Shown: positions 9,302-18,665, numbered from the stretch's first letter. The stretch: DNA of 64,000 nucleotides from Brevibacillus_H sp049846925 (GCF_049846925.1 NZ_JBNCMT010000025.1:1-64000), one strand, 5' to 3'. A program made the numbers and translations. The notes: a model not told the origin generated them from the letters alone.

Positions 9302-9480
9302 TCCTCTTCGTCCTCCCTGCGAATTATTGGCAGTGTGATTATATCATAGCTTGCCAAATGAGTTAAAAAGATATTTCCTTGACTTTTTGACCAAATGAGA
9401 AAAAATTAGCATCCATCCTATGTTATGATTATTGTTGGGCATAAGAAAATGTTTATATCACAGAAGAAGGAGGCATCACC

Positions 9481-10362
9481 ATGGAAAATGCTGTACAAAA
9501 AGTATCACATCAGAAATTGAGTTATCCAAAATTAATTAAACGAATTTTGTTTATATTGCTTGGAGCCATTTTTGTTTCAGTGGGACTTGAAATTTTTTTG
9601 GTACCAAATCAGATTATCGATGGAGGAATAGTCGGAATATCAATTATTCTTTCCCATCTCTCCGCATTTCCTCTGGGAGTTTTTCTCTTTGTCCTCAATT
9701 TGCCCTTCTTGCTCGTCGGTTACAAACAAATTGGTAAAACATTTGCAATCTCCACACTGTTCGGTGTCACGATCATGTCGATTGGTACGACACTGCTGCA
9801 CCCCGTCCCAGGTTTAACTGAAGATCCGCTTCTGGCTGCTGTTTTCGGCGGAATCATTCTAGGCGTTGGTGTTGGCCTGGTCATTCGCTACGGCGGTTCG
9901 TTGGATGGGACAGAAATCGTTGCGATACTTTTCACTAAAAAACTACCTTTCTCTGTTGGCGAAATTGTCATGTTTTTCAACCTCTTCATCTTGGCCAGTG
10001 CCGGGTTCGTCTTCGGGTGGGATCATGCGATGTATTCGCTTATTGCCTACTACATTGCCTACAAGATGATAGATATTACAATAGAGGGCTTCCAGGAATC
10101 AAAATCGGTCTGGATCATCAGTGATTATTATAAAGAGATCGGAGACGTCATCGTCGCCCGTCTTGGACGTGGGGTTACATACTTGAACGGAGAAGGCGGC
10201 TACACAGGTGACGACAAAAAAGTCATTTTCTGCGTCATCAGCCGTCTGGAAGAAGCCAAGCTGAAGTTAATTGTAGAAGAAGTTGATCCATCTGCGTTTC
10301 TGGCTGTCGGAAACATTCACGATGTCAAAGGCGGACGCTTCAAAAAGAAAAGCATCCATTAG
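9481..10362 (+). CDS. YitT family membrane protein (DUF2179)
   Basis: The ATG follows AGAAGGAGG. The 293-residue protein has about five membrane segments in the first 200 residues (first at about 20-40, containing GLEIFLVPNQIIDGG, characteristic of YitT) and a soluble C-terminal DUF2179 domain (about 215-285, with KVIFCVISRLE). YitT proteins are Bacillales membrane proteins of unknown substrate. The gene is divergent from tkt and converges on the yqgQ pair across a terminator. Confidence 0.88.
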   Translation: MENAVQKVSHQKLSYPKLIKRILFILLGAIFVSVGLEIFLVPNQIIDGGIVGISIILSHLSAFPLGVFLFVLNLPFLLVGYKQIGKTFAISTLFGVTIMSIGTTLLHPVPGLTEDPLLAAVFGGIILGVGVGLVIRYGGSLDGTEIVAILFTKKLPFSVGEIVMFFNLFILASAGFVFGWDHAMYSLIAYYIAYKMIDITIEGFQESKSVWIISDYYKEIGDVIVARLGRGVTYLNGEGGYTGDDKKVIFCVISRLEEAKLKLIVEEVDPSAFLAVGNIHDVKGGRFKKKSIH

Positions 10363-10381
10363 TTTTGCTCAAAGTACAAAT

Positions 10382-10418
10382 AAAAAAGAATCCACATTTG
10401 TCGTGTGGACTCTTTTTT
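10382..10418. terminator. Bidirectional terminator
   Basis: AAAAAAGA-TCCACA and TGTGGA-TCTTTTTT form a stem with a seven-base loop and T tracts on both strands, between convergent genes. Confidence 0.85.
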
Positions 10419-10425
10419 GTTTTGC

Positions 10426-10626
10426 TTATGAATTCAATTCATTTTTGCGTTTGCGAATCTCGATCATCGCACTCATGAATTCCTCATCGTCAATCATGTG
10501 CAATTGTCTCAGTTCACGAATCTCGTCTTCAATTAAAAGCAAATCGCCTTCCGGATCACCAGTATAGATGAAAATCCCAAAGCGATTCAAGAATTCTTTC
10601 CAATTAAAATCGGATGCTGGTTTCAC
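10426..10626 (-). CDS. yqgQ: YqgQ-like (DUF910) small protein
   Basis: The GTG at 10626 is chosen because it overlaps the upstream stop as GTGA and has GGAG eight bases before it; a GTG three codons earlier lacks good spacing. The 66-residue soluble protein contains RFGIFIYTGDPEGD and EDEIRELRQ, matching the DUF910/YqgQ pattern (xxGxxIYTGxxxxDLxLxEDE). YqgQ is a small three-helix protein proposed to bind single-stranded nucleic acid; function is unproven. It is translationally coupled to the 127-residue gene. Confidence 0.75.
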   Translation of the reverse strand: MKPASDFNWKEFLNRFGIFIYTGDPEGDLLLIEDEIRELRQLHMIDDEEFMSAMIEIRKRKNELNS

Positions 10627-11006
10627 TTCTCCCACTCCGCTTCGATCTGACTGAGAATCGGTTCATAGTTATAATCATAGGTATGTTCTTCTACAACGAT
10701 ACCCTTGGCTCTCGGAAAACGGGACACCCATTCCGCTTTCTTTTGTTCACTGTCTAACCCGACGAAGAATACAGGTACATTATCATACAGACTGGTGTTG
10801 AGAAGAGTCTGCAAGAACAACTCAGTCTCATCCGGCTGCTCTTCTACATTGACTACAATTACTTTGTTCTGTGAAGGCGCATCCTGAATTTCTTGTAGCG
10901 ACTTAGCTGTAGGAACAAGCGCAATGACCTCCTGAAAGCGATCCAGAAATTCATCCAGCCAGATGTCTTCCTGCCAAGCGAAATAATACAGTATTTTTTG
11001 ATCCAT
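10623..11006 (-). CDS. Hypothetical protein, 127 aa, coupled to yqgQ
   Basis: The product has alternating beta/alpha segments (KVIVVNVEEQ; VPVFFVGLDSEQKK; KGIVVEEHTYDY) reminiscent of a small Rossmann or receiver-like fold, but lacks the Asp phosphorylation pattern of response regulators and I do not recognise the family. No signal or membrane segment is seen. The stop overlaps the next start by four bases, so the two genes are probably co-expressed. A weak AAGGTG site precedes the ATG. Confidence 0.6.
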   Translation of the reverse strand: MDQKILYYFAWQEDIWLDEFLDRFQEVIALVPTAKSLQEIQDAPSQNKVIVVNVEEQPDETELFLQTLLNTSLYDNVPVFFVGLDSEQKKAEWVSRFPRAKGIVVEEHTYDYNYEPILSQIEAEWEK

Positions 11007-11173
11007 TCTCTATCACACACCTTGCTCTGTTTCTCATCCGTACTAAACTCTCATTATAGCACGTCTTGCAACAAATTGATGTTCGTACATTGCTTGACTT
11101 CCCTCTTTTCATCACGTATGGTAAAAAAAGCTTCCTTCTTGTTATCATTTTTTCGTAGAAAGAGGTTTTCGTA

Positions 11174-12343
11174 GTGCAAAAGAAACATCTGCTGCTGCTC
11201 TTTATCATCATGTTTCTCATGATGCTTGGTTTTGGTATTATCATTCCCATCTTGCCTTATTTCGCTAAAGGAATCGGCGCTACACCTATTGAAATCAGCA
11301 TTCTGTTTGCAAGCTATAATATCATGCAGTTTATTTTCTCACCCATCTGGGGGGCTTTATCTGATCGGGTGGGACGAAAACCATTGATTCTGTTTGGACT
11401 ACTTGGTTTTTCTGTCACCTTTGTCCTGTTTGGACTTTCGACCACCTACACGGAAATGCTATTCTATCGGATTGTGGCCGGTATCGTATCGGCAGCAGCG
11501 ATTCCGACAGTCAGCGCAATGGTAGCCGACTGGTTCCCTGCTGAGGAACGAGCCAAAGGAATGGGGATCATCGGTGCTGGTGTAGGGCTAAGCTTTGTTT
11601 TTGGTCCTGCTATCGGCGGTATTCTCAGCCAGTATCATTTTTCCTACCCATTCTTTGCATCTGGTCTCTTGGCATTTCTAACCTTTCTCACCGTAATCGT
11701 CGTGTTGCCAGAGAGCTTGCCGCGTGAAAAACGTGCCAATGCCGTTCGTGAAAAGAGACGCAATCCGCTTGAGGCACTGACCGGTCCCCTCTCGCTGATG
11801 TACAATATTTTGTTCTTCGTCTCACTATTTTTTGCCGGATTTGAAGCTGTCTTTGCGCTTTATATCGCTGATTTGTACGGACTGACGTCGAAGGATTTAG
11901 GCTATATGTTCCTGGTGATGGGGATTATTGCAGCGATCATCCAAGGTGGAATGATTGGCAGACTGGTCAAAACGTTCGGTGAACCAGCCATCCTTGCTCT
12001 AGGTCTGTTGTTGTATGTCATTGGCTTTTCTGCAGTTTCGTTTGGTTACAATTTCTGGTCCTTTGCGATCGTTTTGTCGTTTTTCGGTGCTGGTCAAGGG
12101 ATGATTCGTGCCACTTCGACTGCGATGATTACTCAACGCACCTCTCTTGGTCAGGGTGTCACTTCGGGGATGATGAGCTCAATGGACAGCCTGGGGCGTA
12201 TTGTCGGTCCACTTGTTGCTGGATTCTTGTACGAAATCCAGCCGACCTGGCCTTTTGTCTTGGGTGCAATCTGTATCGCTCTTCTCCTTGCCATCTTTGA
12301 AATTCGGAAGAAAAGCCTTCCTTCGATTCATTCACAAGTATAG
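11174..12343 (+). CDS. MFS multidrug-type efflux transporter (DHA1 family)
   Basis: GTG start with AAAGAGG eight bases upstream. The 389-residue protein has about 12 membrane segments and the MFS motif A GALSDRVGRKPLI in the loop after segment 2, plus a motif C-like GAGVGLSFVFGPAIGG in segment 5. That segment-5 motif is typical of drug/proton antiporters. Substrate cannot be assigned. It is monocistronic and ends at a strong terminator shared with the convergent ABC-F gene. Confidence 0.88.
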   Translation: MQKKHLLLLFIIMFLMMLGFGIIIPILPYFAKGIGATPIEISILFASYNIMQFIFSPIWGALSDRVGRKPLILFGLLGFSVTFVLFGLSTTYTEMLFYRIVAGIVSAAAIPTVSAMVADWFPAEERAKGMGIIGAGVGLSFVFGPAIGGILSQYHFSYPFFASGLLAFLTFLTVIVVLPESLPREKRANAVREKRRNPLEALTGPLSLMYNILFFVSLFFAGFEAVFALYIADLYGLTSKDLGYMFLVMGIIAAIIQGGMIGRLVKTFGEPAILALGLLLYVIGFSAVSFGYNFWSFAIVLSFFGAGQGMIRATSTAMITQRTSLGQGVTSGMMSSMDSLGRIVGPLVAGFLYEIQPTWPFVLGAICIALLLAIFEIRKKSLPSIHSQV

Positions 12344-12361
12344 AAAATTGCATGCATAAGT

Positions 12362-12398
12362 AAATCAGCCCGTCTATTTTAAATAGGCGGGCTGATTT
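12362..12398. terminator. Bidirectional terminator
   Basis: AAATCAGCCCG-TCTATTT and AAATAGG-CGGGCTGATTT form a long stem with T tracts on both sides, between the convergent MFS and ABC-F genes. Confidence 0.9.
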
Positions 12399-12406
12399 GT
12401 TTTTCC

Positions 12407-14347
12407 TTACCCCTGCATCCCTTCCCACATCTCATACAACTCGGCGATTCTCGCTTCACATTGATCTACTTCCTGTTGCCAAGTCTGCAACTGCTCATAG
12501 TCGTTGGAACCACTGGCCAGCAACCGTTGGAACTCATCACGTTTCTTTTCCCATTCATCAATTTGCTCTTCCAACTGCTTGATTTTGAACGTGTTTACCC
12601 GCTTGGTCTCCTGCGGGGCAGCTTCACGCTTCTCCTGTACCTGGACTGACGTTGGCTGGATTGGTGATTGTGCCGCTTGCGTTTTCACACTCTGTTTCTG
12701 GGCATCTTTTACCTTGTGCTCCCGTTGTCTTTTCTCACGGGTTTCCTGATAGGTTCCTTCATAATGAACAATTTGCTGATTCTCGATATAAAATACGCCA
12801 TCAACCACTTTTTGCAGGAAGTAACGGTCATGCGAGACGATTAGCAGAGAGCCTCGGAAGTGGACGATCGCCTCCTCCAACGTTTCTCTTGAGTCAATAT
12901 CGAGGTGGTTGGTCGGCTCATCGAGAATCAGCAGGTTCATCTCCTGATGCATAAGCTGCGCTAACCGCAATCTCATTCTTTCGCCGCCGCTTAAATTCTC
13001 CAGCCGCTTGAACACCTGCTCTCCGTAGAACAGAAACTTGGCCAGCACATGACGGGCATCGCCTTCTGTCATATCGACAGTATCTCGAAATACCTCGATA
13101 ACTCTGCGTTTTGGATCTCCTTCAATGGCTTGTTGGGACAAATAGCCGACTTTCACGCTCGGACCTATCTTGTACTTTCCTTGCAAGGGTTCCAACTGGC
13201 CCATCACCATTTTGATCAGTGTCGATTTGCCGCAGCCATTTGGGCCGAGGAGCGCTTTTCGGTCTCCGTTGCGAAGCAGCAGATTGGCTTTGTACAGCAA
13301 TTGTTTTTCTCCAAAGCCCATATCGATATCTTCAAGGACAATCACTTCTTCCCCACTTCGGCTTGCCCGGTGAAACTGAAGGCCGATTTTTTCATTTTCC
13401 AGCTTCGGTCGATCGATTTTTTCCATTCTCTCCAATGCTTTCTCCATACTTTTGGCACGACGGTGAAGCCCTGCATTCGGAGGATTGGACTGGTTTGCCC
13501 ATTCTTTCAGACGTTTAATGGTTTCTTTCATCTTTTTTATCTTTTTTTGCTGCTCCTGATACTCGGCGAATTCACGCAACAGCCGTTCTTCCTTTTCCTT
13601 GATAAAGAAGGAGTAGTTCCCTTCATATACCTGAATGCTCCCGTTGTCTACATCACAGATGGTGGTAGCAATTGCGTCGAGAAAATAACGATCGTGCGAG
13701 ATAATGAGAATTGTGCCTGCGTAATCAAGCAGGAATTTCTCCAGCCATTCCATCGACTCCACGTCCAGATGGTTGGTAGGCTCATCGAGTAACAGTACAT
13801 CACTCTTCTCACACAATATCTTTGCCAAACCGACTTTGGTTTTCTCTCCACCGCTCAGTTGTTCAAATGGCGTTGCCAGCATTGTTTTCGTTATACCCAG
13901 CCCATTGATCACCTGTGACATGGTAGCCTCAATCTGGTATCCATTCAATTGTTCGAATCGCTCTTGCATGGCTTGATAACGATTCATCAGAACTTCTAAC
14001 CGATCTCCGAGTGAACGGTCACCCATCAACTGCTCTACGTGCCTCATTTGGCCGGCAAGGGTCAGCGCTTCATGGAAGGCACTGCGGATGACGTGCTCTC
14101 CGGTCCACTCCGACGGATACTGTGGAGTTTGCGGCAAATACGCCCACTTACAATCCTTTGTCCGAAACACTTGCCCTTTATCAACGGTTTCCATCCCACA
14201 AAGAATCCGGAACAGCGTGGTTTTGCCGGCACCATTAGGCCCAACAAAGCCGATGCGATCTCCCGCTTTAACTTCAAACGAAACATCTTCCAAAACAGGA
14301 TTGTATCCATACGATTTAAACAGGTTCTGTACAGAAATGATGATCAT
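12407..14347 (-). CDS. ABC-F family ATPase (ribosome-associated)
   Basis: Start at 14347 follows AAGGAGGAAATATCG; a longer ORF has no site. The 646-residue protein has two ABC domains with no membrane segments: Walker A GPNGAGKTT near 38 and GPNGCGKST near 350, signatures LSGGEKTKVGLAKI and LSGGERMRLRLAQL, both DEPTNHLD Walker B motifs, a basic helical inter-domain linker (about 240-310) and a C-terminal coiled coil (about 585-646). ABC-F proteins bind the ribosomal E site and act in translation or antibiotic protection. A leader ORF and a terminator lie just upstream, the layout of attenuated resistance ABC-F genes; whether this one protects against antibiotics is inference. Subfamily (YdiF, YfmR, Vml-like) is not decided. 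Confidence 0.92.
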   Translation of the reverse strand: MIIISVQNLFKSYGYNPVLEDVSFEVKAGDRIGFVGPNGAGKTTLFRILCGMETVDKGQVFRTKDCKWAYLPQTPQYPSEWTGEHVIRSAFHEALTLAGQMRHVEQLMGDRSLGDRLEVLMNRYQAMQERFEQLNGYQIEATMSQVINGLGITKTMLATPFEQLSGGEKTKVGLAKILCEKSDVLLLDEPTNHLDVESMEWLEKFLLDYAGTILIISHDRYFLDAIATTICDVDNGSIQVYEGNYSFFIKEKEERLLREFAEYQEQQKKIKKMKETIKRLKEWANQSNPPNAGLHRRAKSMEKALERMEKIDRPKLENEKIGLQFHRASRSGEEVIVLEDIDMGFGEKQLLYKANLLLRNGDRKALLGPNGCGKSTLIKMVMGQLEPLQGKYKIGPSVKVGYLSQQAIEGDPKRRVIEVFRDTVDMTEGDARHVLAKFLFYGEQVFKRLENLSGGERMRLRLAQLMHQEMNLLILDEPTNHLDIDSRETLEEAIVHFRGSLLIVSHDRYFLQKVVDGVFYIENQQIVHYEGTYQETREKRQREHKVKDAQKQSVKTQAAQSPIQPTSVQVQEKREAAPQETKRVNTFKIKQLEEQIDEWEKKRDEFQRLLASGSNDYEQLQTWQQEVDQCEARIAELYEMWEGMQG

Positions 14348-14389
14348 CGATATTTCCTCCTTAAACCCACCTGGTAAAAAATTGAACGC

Positions 14390-14422
14390 AAAAAAAGCCA
14401 CAGGCATGCTACCCGTGGCTTT
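14390..14422 (-). terminator. Intrinsic terminator in the ABC-F leader
   Basis: On the minus strand AAAGCCAC-GG (14422 downward) pairs with CC-GTGGCTTT, followed by seven Us at 14396-14390. It stands between the 46-codon leader ORF and the ABC-F start (42 bases downstream), so it either ends the small gene or acts as an attenuator. Confidence 0.85.
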
Positions 14423-14454
14423 ACTGGTAAAAGTTACGAATTTACAAGTTAAGC

Positions 14455-14595
14455 TTACTGATGCAGGTACGCCTTATTATCGTTGTTCCATTCAGTTGTA
14501 TAGCTGCCAGAAGACAGACTTCCCCCTTGGCGGAAAAAATCATGTGTCAAACTAGTAGCTTCAACAATAAACCATGCTTGAACGGAACCGATCAA
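14455..14595 (-). CDS. 46-codon leader peptide or small protein upstream of ABC-F gene
   Basis: A TTG at 14595 has a near-ideal GAAGGAGGT nine bases upstream and opens a 46-codon frame ending TAA at 14455. The peptide begins MIGSVQAWFIVEATSLTHD and ends DNKAYLHQ; it has no signal sequence and I recognise no family. A plausible promoter (TTGTAT, 18 bases, TACTGT) lies upstream at about 14641-14672. The stop is 32 bases before a terminator that precedes the ABC-F gene. Two readings fit: a leader peptide whose translation controls read-through, or an independent small gene. It is not conserved-checked. Confidence 0.6.
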   Translation of the reverse strand: MIGSVQAWFIVEATSLTHDFFRQGGSLSSGSYTTEWNNDNKAYLHQ

Positions 14596-14683
14596 CGTAC
14601 TTGCACCTCCTTCATAAAAGATTTCTTACACTCATTTCCAATACAGTACCATATTTTACGCAACGAATACAAGCGCTGTTTAT

Positions 14684-16528
14684 TTAGTCGTCATTCTTTT
14701 TTTTCAGTTTTACCAAACGACCCGTGAATGCATCGATGTATCCTGCATAACGAGTATCAGTTGAGTAGATGAGGACTGGCTTTGGTGCTTTTTGATCATA
14801 GATTTCAGGCCATACATAGACCAATCTGAAATCGAGATTGTTCACGTAGGCTTCCTCTGCTTTTTCTGCAGATACGGTTTTGGTATTGTCAGGAAGCTTG
14901 ACTTCTTGATTATCCCGATTGATGCCCAAGCTCTGGATTTTGCCAGTCTTACTGTCAATTCGTACCCAGGATGTGCTGTCTTCAATCGGAACATCTTGAT
15001 GCAATTCACGCAAGACATAGTAGTAGTCACGTTCCTTATAATACGATGGAATCTCTTCTTCATCTACCCAGTCCGGAAGATTAGCGAGATTCGGAGAATA
15101 CCGCAGAACGAGCTCTCCTTTTTTCATATCGATTGGCAAATATTTTTGCAGCGTGTCGAGAGCAATTTTCTTCGCTTCTTTTTCTGAGATCTTCACATCA
15201 TCGTCTTCATTTTCATCATCAAGATATTCATCGAAATAGTATCTGATCACTTCATTTGTTGCTTTGTTTACCATTAGTTCAACTTCCTGATCGCTGTTCT
15301 TGTCATATTTATACCAAGAATATCGAATATATTGGCTCTCTTCTTCGTCTTCATCATCGTCATCATCTGGATATTGATCAAATTCCCAACCAGCAACATC
15401 GAGGGCAAATACGTCTTTCAGCAGCTTTTCTGCCTCTTCACGGGAAGCTGCTTTCAGTTCAATGCCTTCCGGAGTCAGCTCTACCCTCTCCGAAGTTGCC
15501 TGGCCATCTCTTTCCATATCCTCTGCTTCTTCACCGGTAATTGCGTCCATGTTTCCATAATAGTCAGGAACATATTTTAACACCGGTCTTGTTTTCTCTT
15601 CGTCTTTTTCATAATCAATCTCAATTACTTGCGCCTTGCGGTATAACAGGGACATGTCTTCCAGCTTCATGAAGGCATTTTTTGCATCTTTTTGCTTGAT
15701 CGCATCTTTTGGATCAGGAAATACTGATTCATCGATAAACAGGCTTGTCCATTCGCAATCGTAATTACGTACTCTTCCCTCACCATCAATGACGACGTTG
15801 AGTCCTCCATTGGCATAAGGAACGTTATTGATCATCCGAGAGAAATCAACGAATCCGTATTTTACAACTTCATCATCATCGTCATCGTCATCATCATCGT
15901 CATCATCATCTTCATCAATGCCATATAACTTGACAGTCGTTGCTTTAAATTTTCCTGCTTCTTTTCCTAGCACTTTTTTCACAAAAGCTGTTGCCTGCTC
16001 TTTTGCTTGCTTTTCTGTAACGGACTTATCGTATTCCCACTCATTGTTGTACATATCGTAGTTCAGGATGATCCCGTCTTTTGGTTCAATGGTTAATCGT
16101 GCACGTGCAACTGTTTTATTTTTCGCCTCTTTTTCAAATTCGAATCCCCACAGCTCTGGACGTTCGCCATCCTCAAAAAGAATAGTACCTTCCGTGACTT
16201 TCATCTCTTTGAGTTCCGGGAAAATTTCGTATGCCTTTTTCAGGACATCCTCCATCTCTCCGGGCATTTTTTCTACATTGATTTGTTTTTTCTTTGCATT
16301 TTTGTATACGGCTGGTTGCTTGTCCCATTCTTGAAGTTTCGTTTTCTGCTCATTGATTGCATAAGGATAAAGCGGTTGTATTCCCTTTTCAGCATACTCC
16401 AGTTGCTGTTGATAGCGTGAGTGTTTGGACTCTCTCTCATCTTGATTTTGCTTTGCAGCCCATGCAGGTGCAGGCGATAGAAGGCTTACTGCCATCACTG
16501 CCGCCAGTACTTTGTTTGCTGTTTTCAC
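14684..16528 (-). CDS. Secreted YcdB/YcdC-like protein with poly-aspartate tract
   Basis: GTG start with GGGAGG upstream. The 614-residue protein has a Sec signal peptide (cut after PAPAWA, about residue 24) and two halves resembling the YcdB/YcdC (DUF4901, PepSY-like) repeats, for example ARLTIEPKDGIILNYDMY, then an ITGEEAED element, and a final IDAFTGRLVKLK. Residues about 206-218 are 13 consecutive Asp, encoded at 15872-15910, and further acidic clusters occur near 375 and 435. It is a paralogue of the upstream gene (16710-18488), which lacks the run. Acidic tracts suggest calcium binding or a wall-facing spacer, which is inference. It probably has its own promoter (-10 at 16573-16578). 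Confidence 0.8.
   Translation of the reverse strand: MKTANKVLAAVMAVSLLSPAPAWAAKQNQDERESKHSRYQQQLEYAEKGIQPLYPYAINEQKTKLQEWDKQPAVYKNAKKKQINVEKMPGEMEDVLKKAYEIFPELKEMKVTEGTILFEDGERPELWGFEFEKEAKNKTVARARLTIEPKDGIILNYDMYNNEWEYDKSVTEKQAKEQATAFVKKVLGKEAGKFKATTVKLYGIDEDDDDDDDDDDDDDEVVKYGFVDFSRMINNVPYANGGLNVVIDGEGRVRNYDCEWTSLFIDESVFPDPKDAIKQKDAKNAFMKLEDMSLLYRKAQVIEIDYEKDEEKTRPVLKYVPDYYGNMDAITGEEAEDMERDGQATSERVELTPEGIELKAASREEAEKLLKDVFALDVAGWEFDQYPDDDDDEDEEESQYIRYSWYKYDKNSDQEVELMVNKATNEVIRYYFDEYLDDENEDDDVKISEKEAKKIALDTLQKYLPIDMKKGELVLRYSPNLANLPDWVDEEEIPSYYKERDYYYVLRELHQDVPIEDSTSWVRIDSKTGKIQSLGINRDNQEVKLPDNTKTVSAEKAEEAYVNNLDFRLVYVWPEIYDQKAPKPVLIYSTDTRYAGYIDAFTGRLVKLKKKNDD
15872..15910 (-). repeat. GAT/GAC trinucleotide repeat coding Asp13
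   Basis: Thirteen consecutive GAT or GAC codons encode a pure aspartate run within the secreted protein. The run can vary by slippage in whole codons without losing frame. Confidence 0.9.
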
Positions 16529-16572
16529 AACCGATTCCTCCCATAATTTCTATATATTTGTAATTCAAAGTT

Positions 16573-16578
16573 ATTATA
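16573..16578 (-). promoter_or_regulatory. Candidate -10 for the poly-Asp protein gene
   Basis: A perfect TATAAT on the minus strand lies 45 bases before the GTG start, with TTCATG 16 bases further upstream as a weak -35. Confidence 0.5.
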
Positions 16579-16709
16579 CACTTGCCAATATTTACATGAA
16601 AGATAAATATTCCCCTTCTCTTTTAGGCAATGCTTTCGACAATCAAAATACACTGCAAACGCAAGAAACAAGCCTTTTGAATATCAAAGCTCGTCTCTTG
16701 CAAAACCCA

Positions 16710-18488
16710 TTATTTAACTTTTATTTCAACTATTTTTCCGGTAAATGCATCAATATAGCCTGTCTTTTTATCCTTGGAGTAATACACAAGAATAGGTTCA
16801 GGAGCCACCTGCCCATAATATTCAGGATACTGATACATCATTTCTAATGAAAGGTTATCCGTGTACGCATCCGTTGCCTTTTGTTTTGTTACCGTATCTT
16901 CATTAGCCGGCAGAACACTGTTGTCGTAATCATCACTGAAATTGAGTCTAACGATTTCACCTGTCTCCGCATCGATCTGCACACGATAGGAGCTGTCTTC
17001 CACAGGAACATTCTGATGCAGTTGATTAAAGCGGAAATAATAGCCCTGACGAATGATGTTCGGAAGTTTGTCTTCATCCACCCAATCAGGTATGTTTTCA
17101 AAAGTTGGTGAACCAACCAAGGCCAGTTCTCCTTCCGTTACACTTTTCTCTGCAAATTTTTCGATAGCCTGGATAGCTTGCTCTTTTGCTTCTTCTTTTG
17201 AAATCTTGATTTCTGGTTGTTTATCTTCTAAAACATCCCTGTTGATATAGTCAAGTAACTTGCCTGTCTTTTGATCTATAGAAATTATCACTAACTGGCT
17301 TCGCTCATCCGTTCCCTGATCCCACGAAAATCTTTTGACCTTCTTATCCAAGCTGTCATACTCTTTTTCTCTGAAATTCCAACTGCTTACGTCTAAATCA
17401 AATTTATCTTTCAGAAATTCCTCAGCATCTTGACGTGATTTGAGAATGATCTCTTCTCCTTTTGCCGAAAGCTTAACTGTTTCTGGAGTTTCATACTTCC
17501 CGTAATAGTATTCAATCTCTTCACCTGTTAAAGCATCGATATGACCGTTGAAGCCCGGGACGTACTTCAGTACCGGTTTTGTTTTGTACTTGTTCTTTTT
17601 CGTATCCATTTCGATCACTTGTTCTTTCGCATAGACAAGTTTTAAATCAGATAACTCTTCAAAAGCCTTTTCTGCATCCTTTTTCTTGATTGCTTTATTC
17701 GGGTTCGGGAAGTCGGATTCGTCAATGTTATTTAATCGCAAGTCACAGTTATAACTTTCGATTTGACCGTCTCCATTAATAACGATGCTAACCCCCATGT
17801 TTGAAAGTGGAATGTCATGAATCAATCGTGAAAAATTTACATATGCATAGCCGCGAGATTCATTGTCAATTTCTTCTTGAGTGATGAACACATCAGTAAT
17901 TTTGAACTTTTCTGCTTCATCACCCAATACTTTAGAAAGGAAGGAAGAAGCTTTCTCCTTTGCAACTTTTTCCGTTGGTGTTTTTGTGTTTTTAGCCCCT
18001 GAGTCGTAGTAACTGTAGGAGACAACATTTTCTGTTTTTGCCTCAACTAAGACGGAAGCGCTGATGTATGTAGTAACGTTTTTATTGCCTTCTTTTTTGA
18101 TGACTTCTTTATTGAAGGAATAGTACCACATTTCTGGTTGGTCATTTGATTCAGTAATAATCTCTACTCTGTCGAGCTTCAAATCTTTCAAATTCGGGAA
18201 TGATTGATACAATTTTTCGAGAGCCTCTTCTACATCTTTAGGCAGTTTTTCAATCGCAACTGATTTTTTCTTTGCATTCTTTAATAGCATGTCCAGTTTT
18301 TCAGCAGATTGTTTCCAGTTTTGACCTACTGTGAGACTTTCATCGGATTGAAGCATAAGTTGATGTTTCAGCTTCTCTCTTTCCGGGCTACTATCATTGC
18401 CATTTGAATTTTTCGCAGCCCATACAGGTGTTGCAGAAACCAGGCTTACCGCTAAAAGAGTTGCCATGATTGTACTCAACTTCTTCAA
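16710..18488 (-). CDS. Secreted YcdB/YcdC-like protein, paralogue without Asp tract
   Basis: A TTG start follows GGAGG. The 592-residue protein has a signal peptide ending PVWAA (about residue 25) and aligns by eye with the neighbouring 614-residue protein throughout: NVVSYSYYDSG, NFSRLIHDIPLS, YNCDLRLNNIDESDFPNP, IDALTGEE and the terminal IDAFTGKIVEI. This marks a tandem duplication. At the position of the Asp13 run it reads QEEIDNES. Lys/Glu-rich and extracytoplasmic, with no catalytic motif that I recognise. The family is often near peptidoglycan or sporulation genes; role unknown. Confidence 0.8.
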   Translation of the reverse strand: MKKLSTIMATLLAVSLVSATPVWAAKNSNGNDSSPEREKLKHQLMLQSDESLTVGQNWKQSAEKLDMLLKNAKKKSVAIEKLPKDVEEALEKLYQSFPNLKDLKLDRVEIITESNDQPEMWYYSFNKEVIKKEGNKNVTTYISASVLVEAKTENVVSYSYYDSGAKNTKTPTEKVAKEKASSFLSKVLGDEAEKFKITDVFITQEEIDNESRGYAYVNFSRLIHDIPLSNMGVSIVINGDGQIESYNCDLRLNNIDESDFPNPNKAIKKKDAEKAFEELSDLKLVYAKEQVIEMDTKKNKYKTKPVLKYVPGFNGHIDALTGEEIEYYYGKYETPETVKLSAKGEEIILKSRQDAEEFLKDKFDLDVSSWNFREKEYDSLDKKVKRFSWDQGTDERSQLVIISIDQKTGKLLDYINRDVLEDKQPEIKISKEEAKEQAIQAIEKFAEKSVTEGELALVGSPTFENIPDWVDEDKLPNIIRQGYYFRFNQLHQNVPVEDSSYRVQIDAETGEIVRLNFSDDYDNSVLPANEDTVTKQKATDAYTDNLSLEMMYQYPEYYGQVAPEPILVYYSKDKKTGYIDAFTGKIVEIKVK

Positions 18489-18608
18489 AATACCTCATCC
18501 TCCATTTTTTGTATTTACTCCCCACCATATAAGACGAAGCGACTTTGTTAGTAGTTACAAAAATAGATAAAATTTGTAAAATTTAATTTTTGTTTATTTT
18601 TCTATCAA

Positions 18609-18643
18609 AAAACAGCCACTGTCTGATCACATGTGGCTGTTTT
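18609..18643 (-). terminator. Terminator of PrcB-like gene
   Basis: AAAACAGCCAC (18609-18619) pairs with GTGGCTGTTTT (18633-18643); the flanking A run gives a U tract on the minus strand, just past the stop at 18666. Confidence 0.85.
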
Positions 18644-18665
18644 GGCTTTTCGTCTATTTGGTTGT

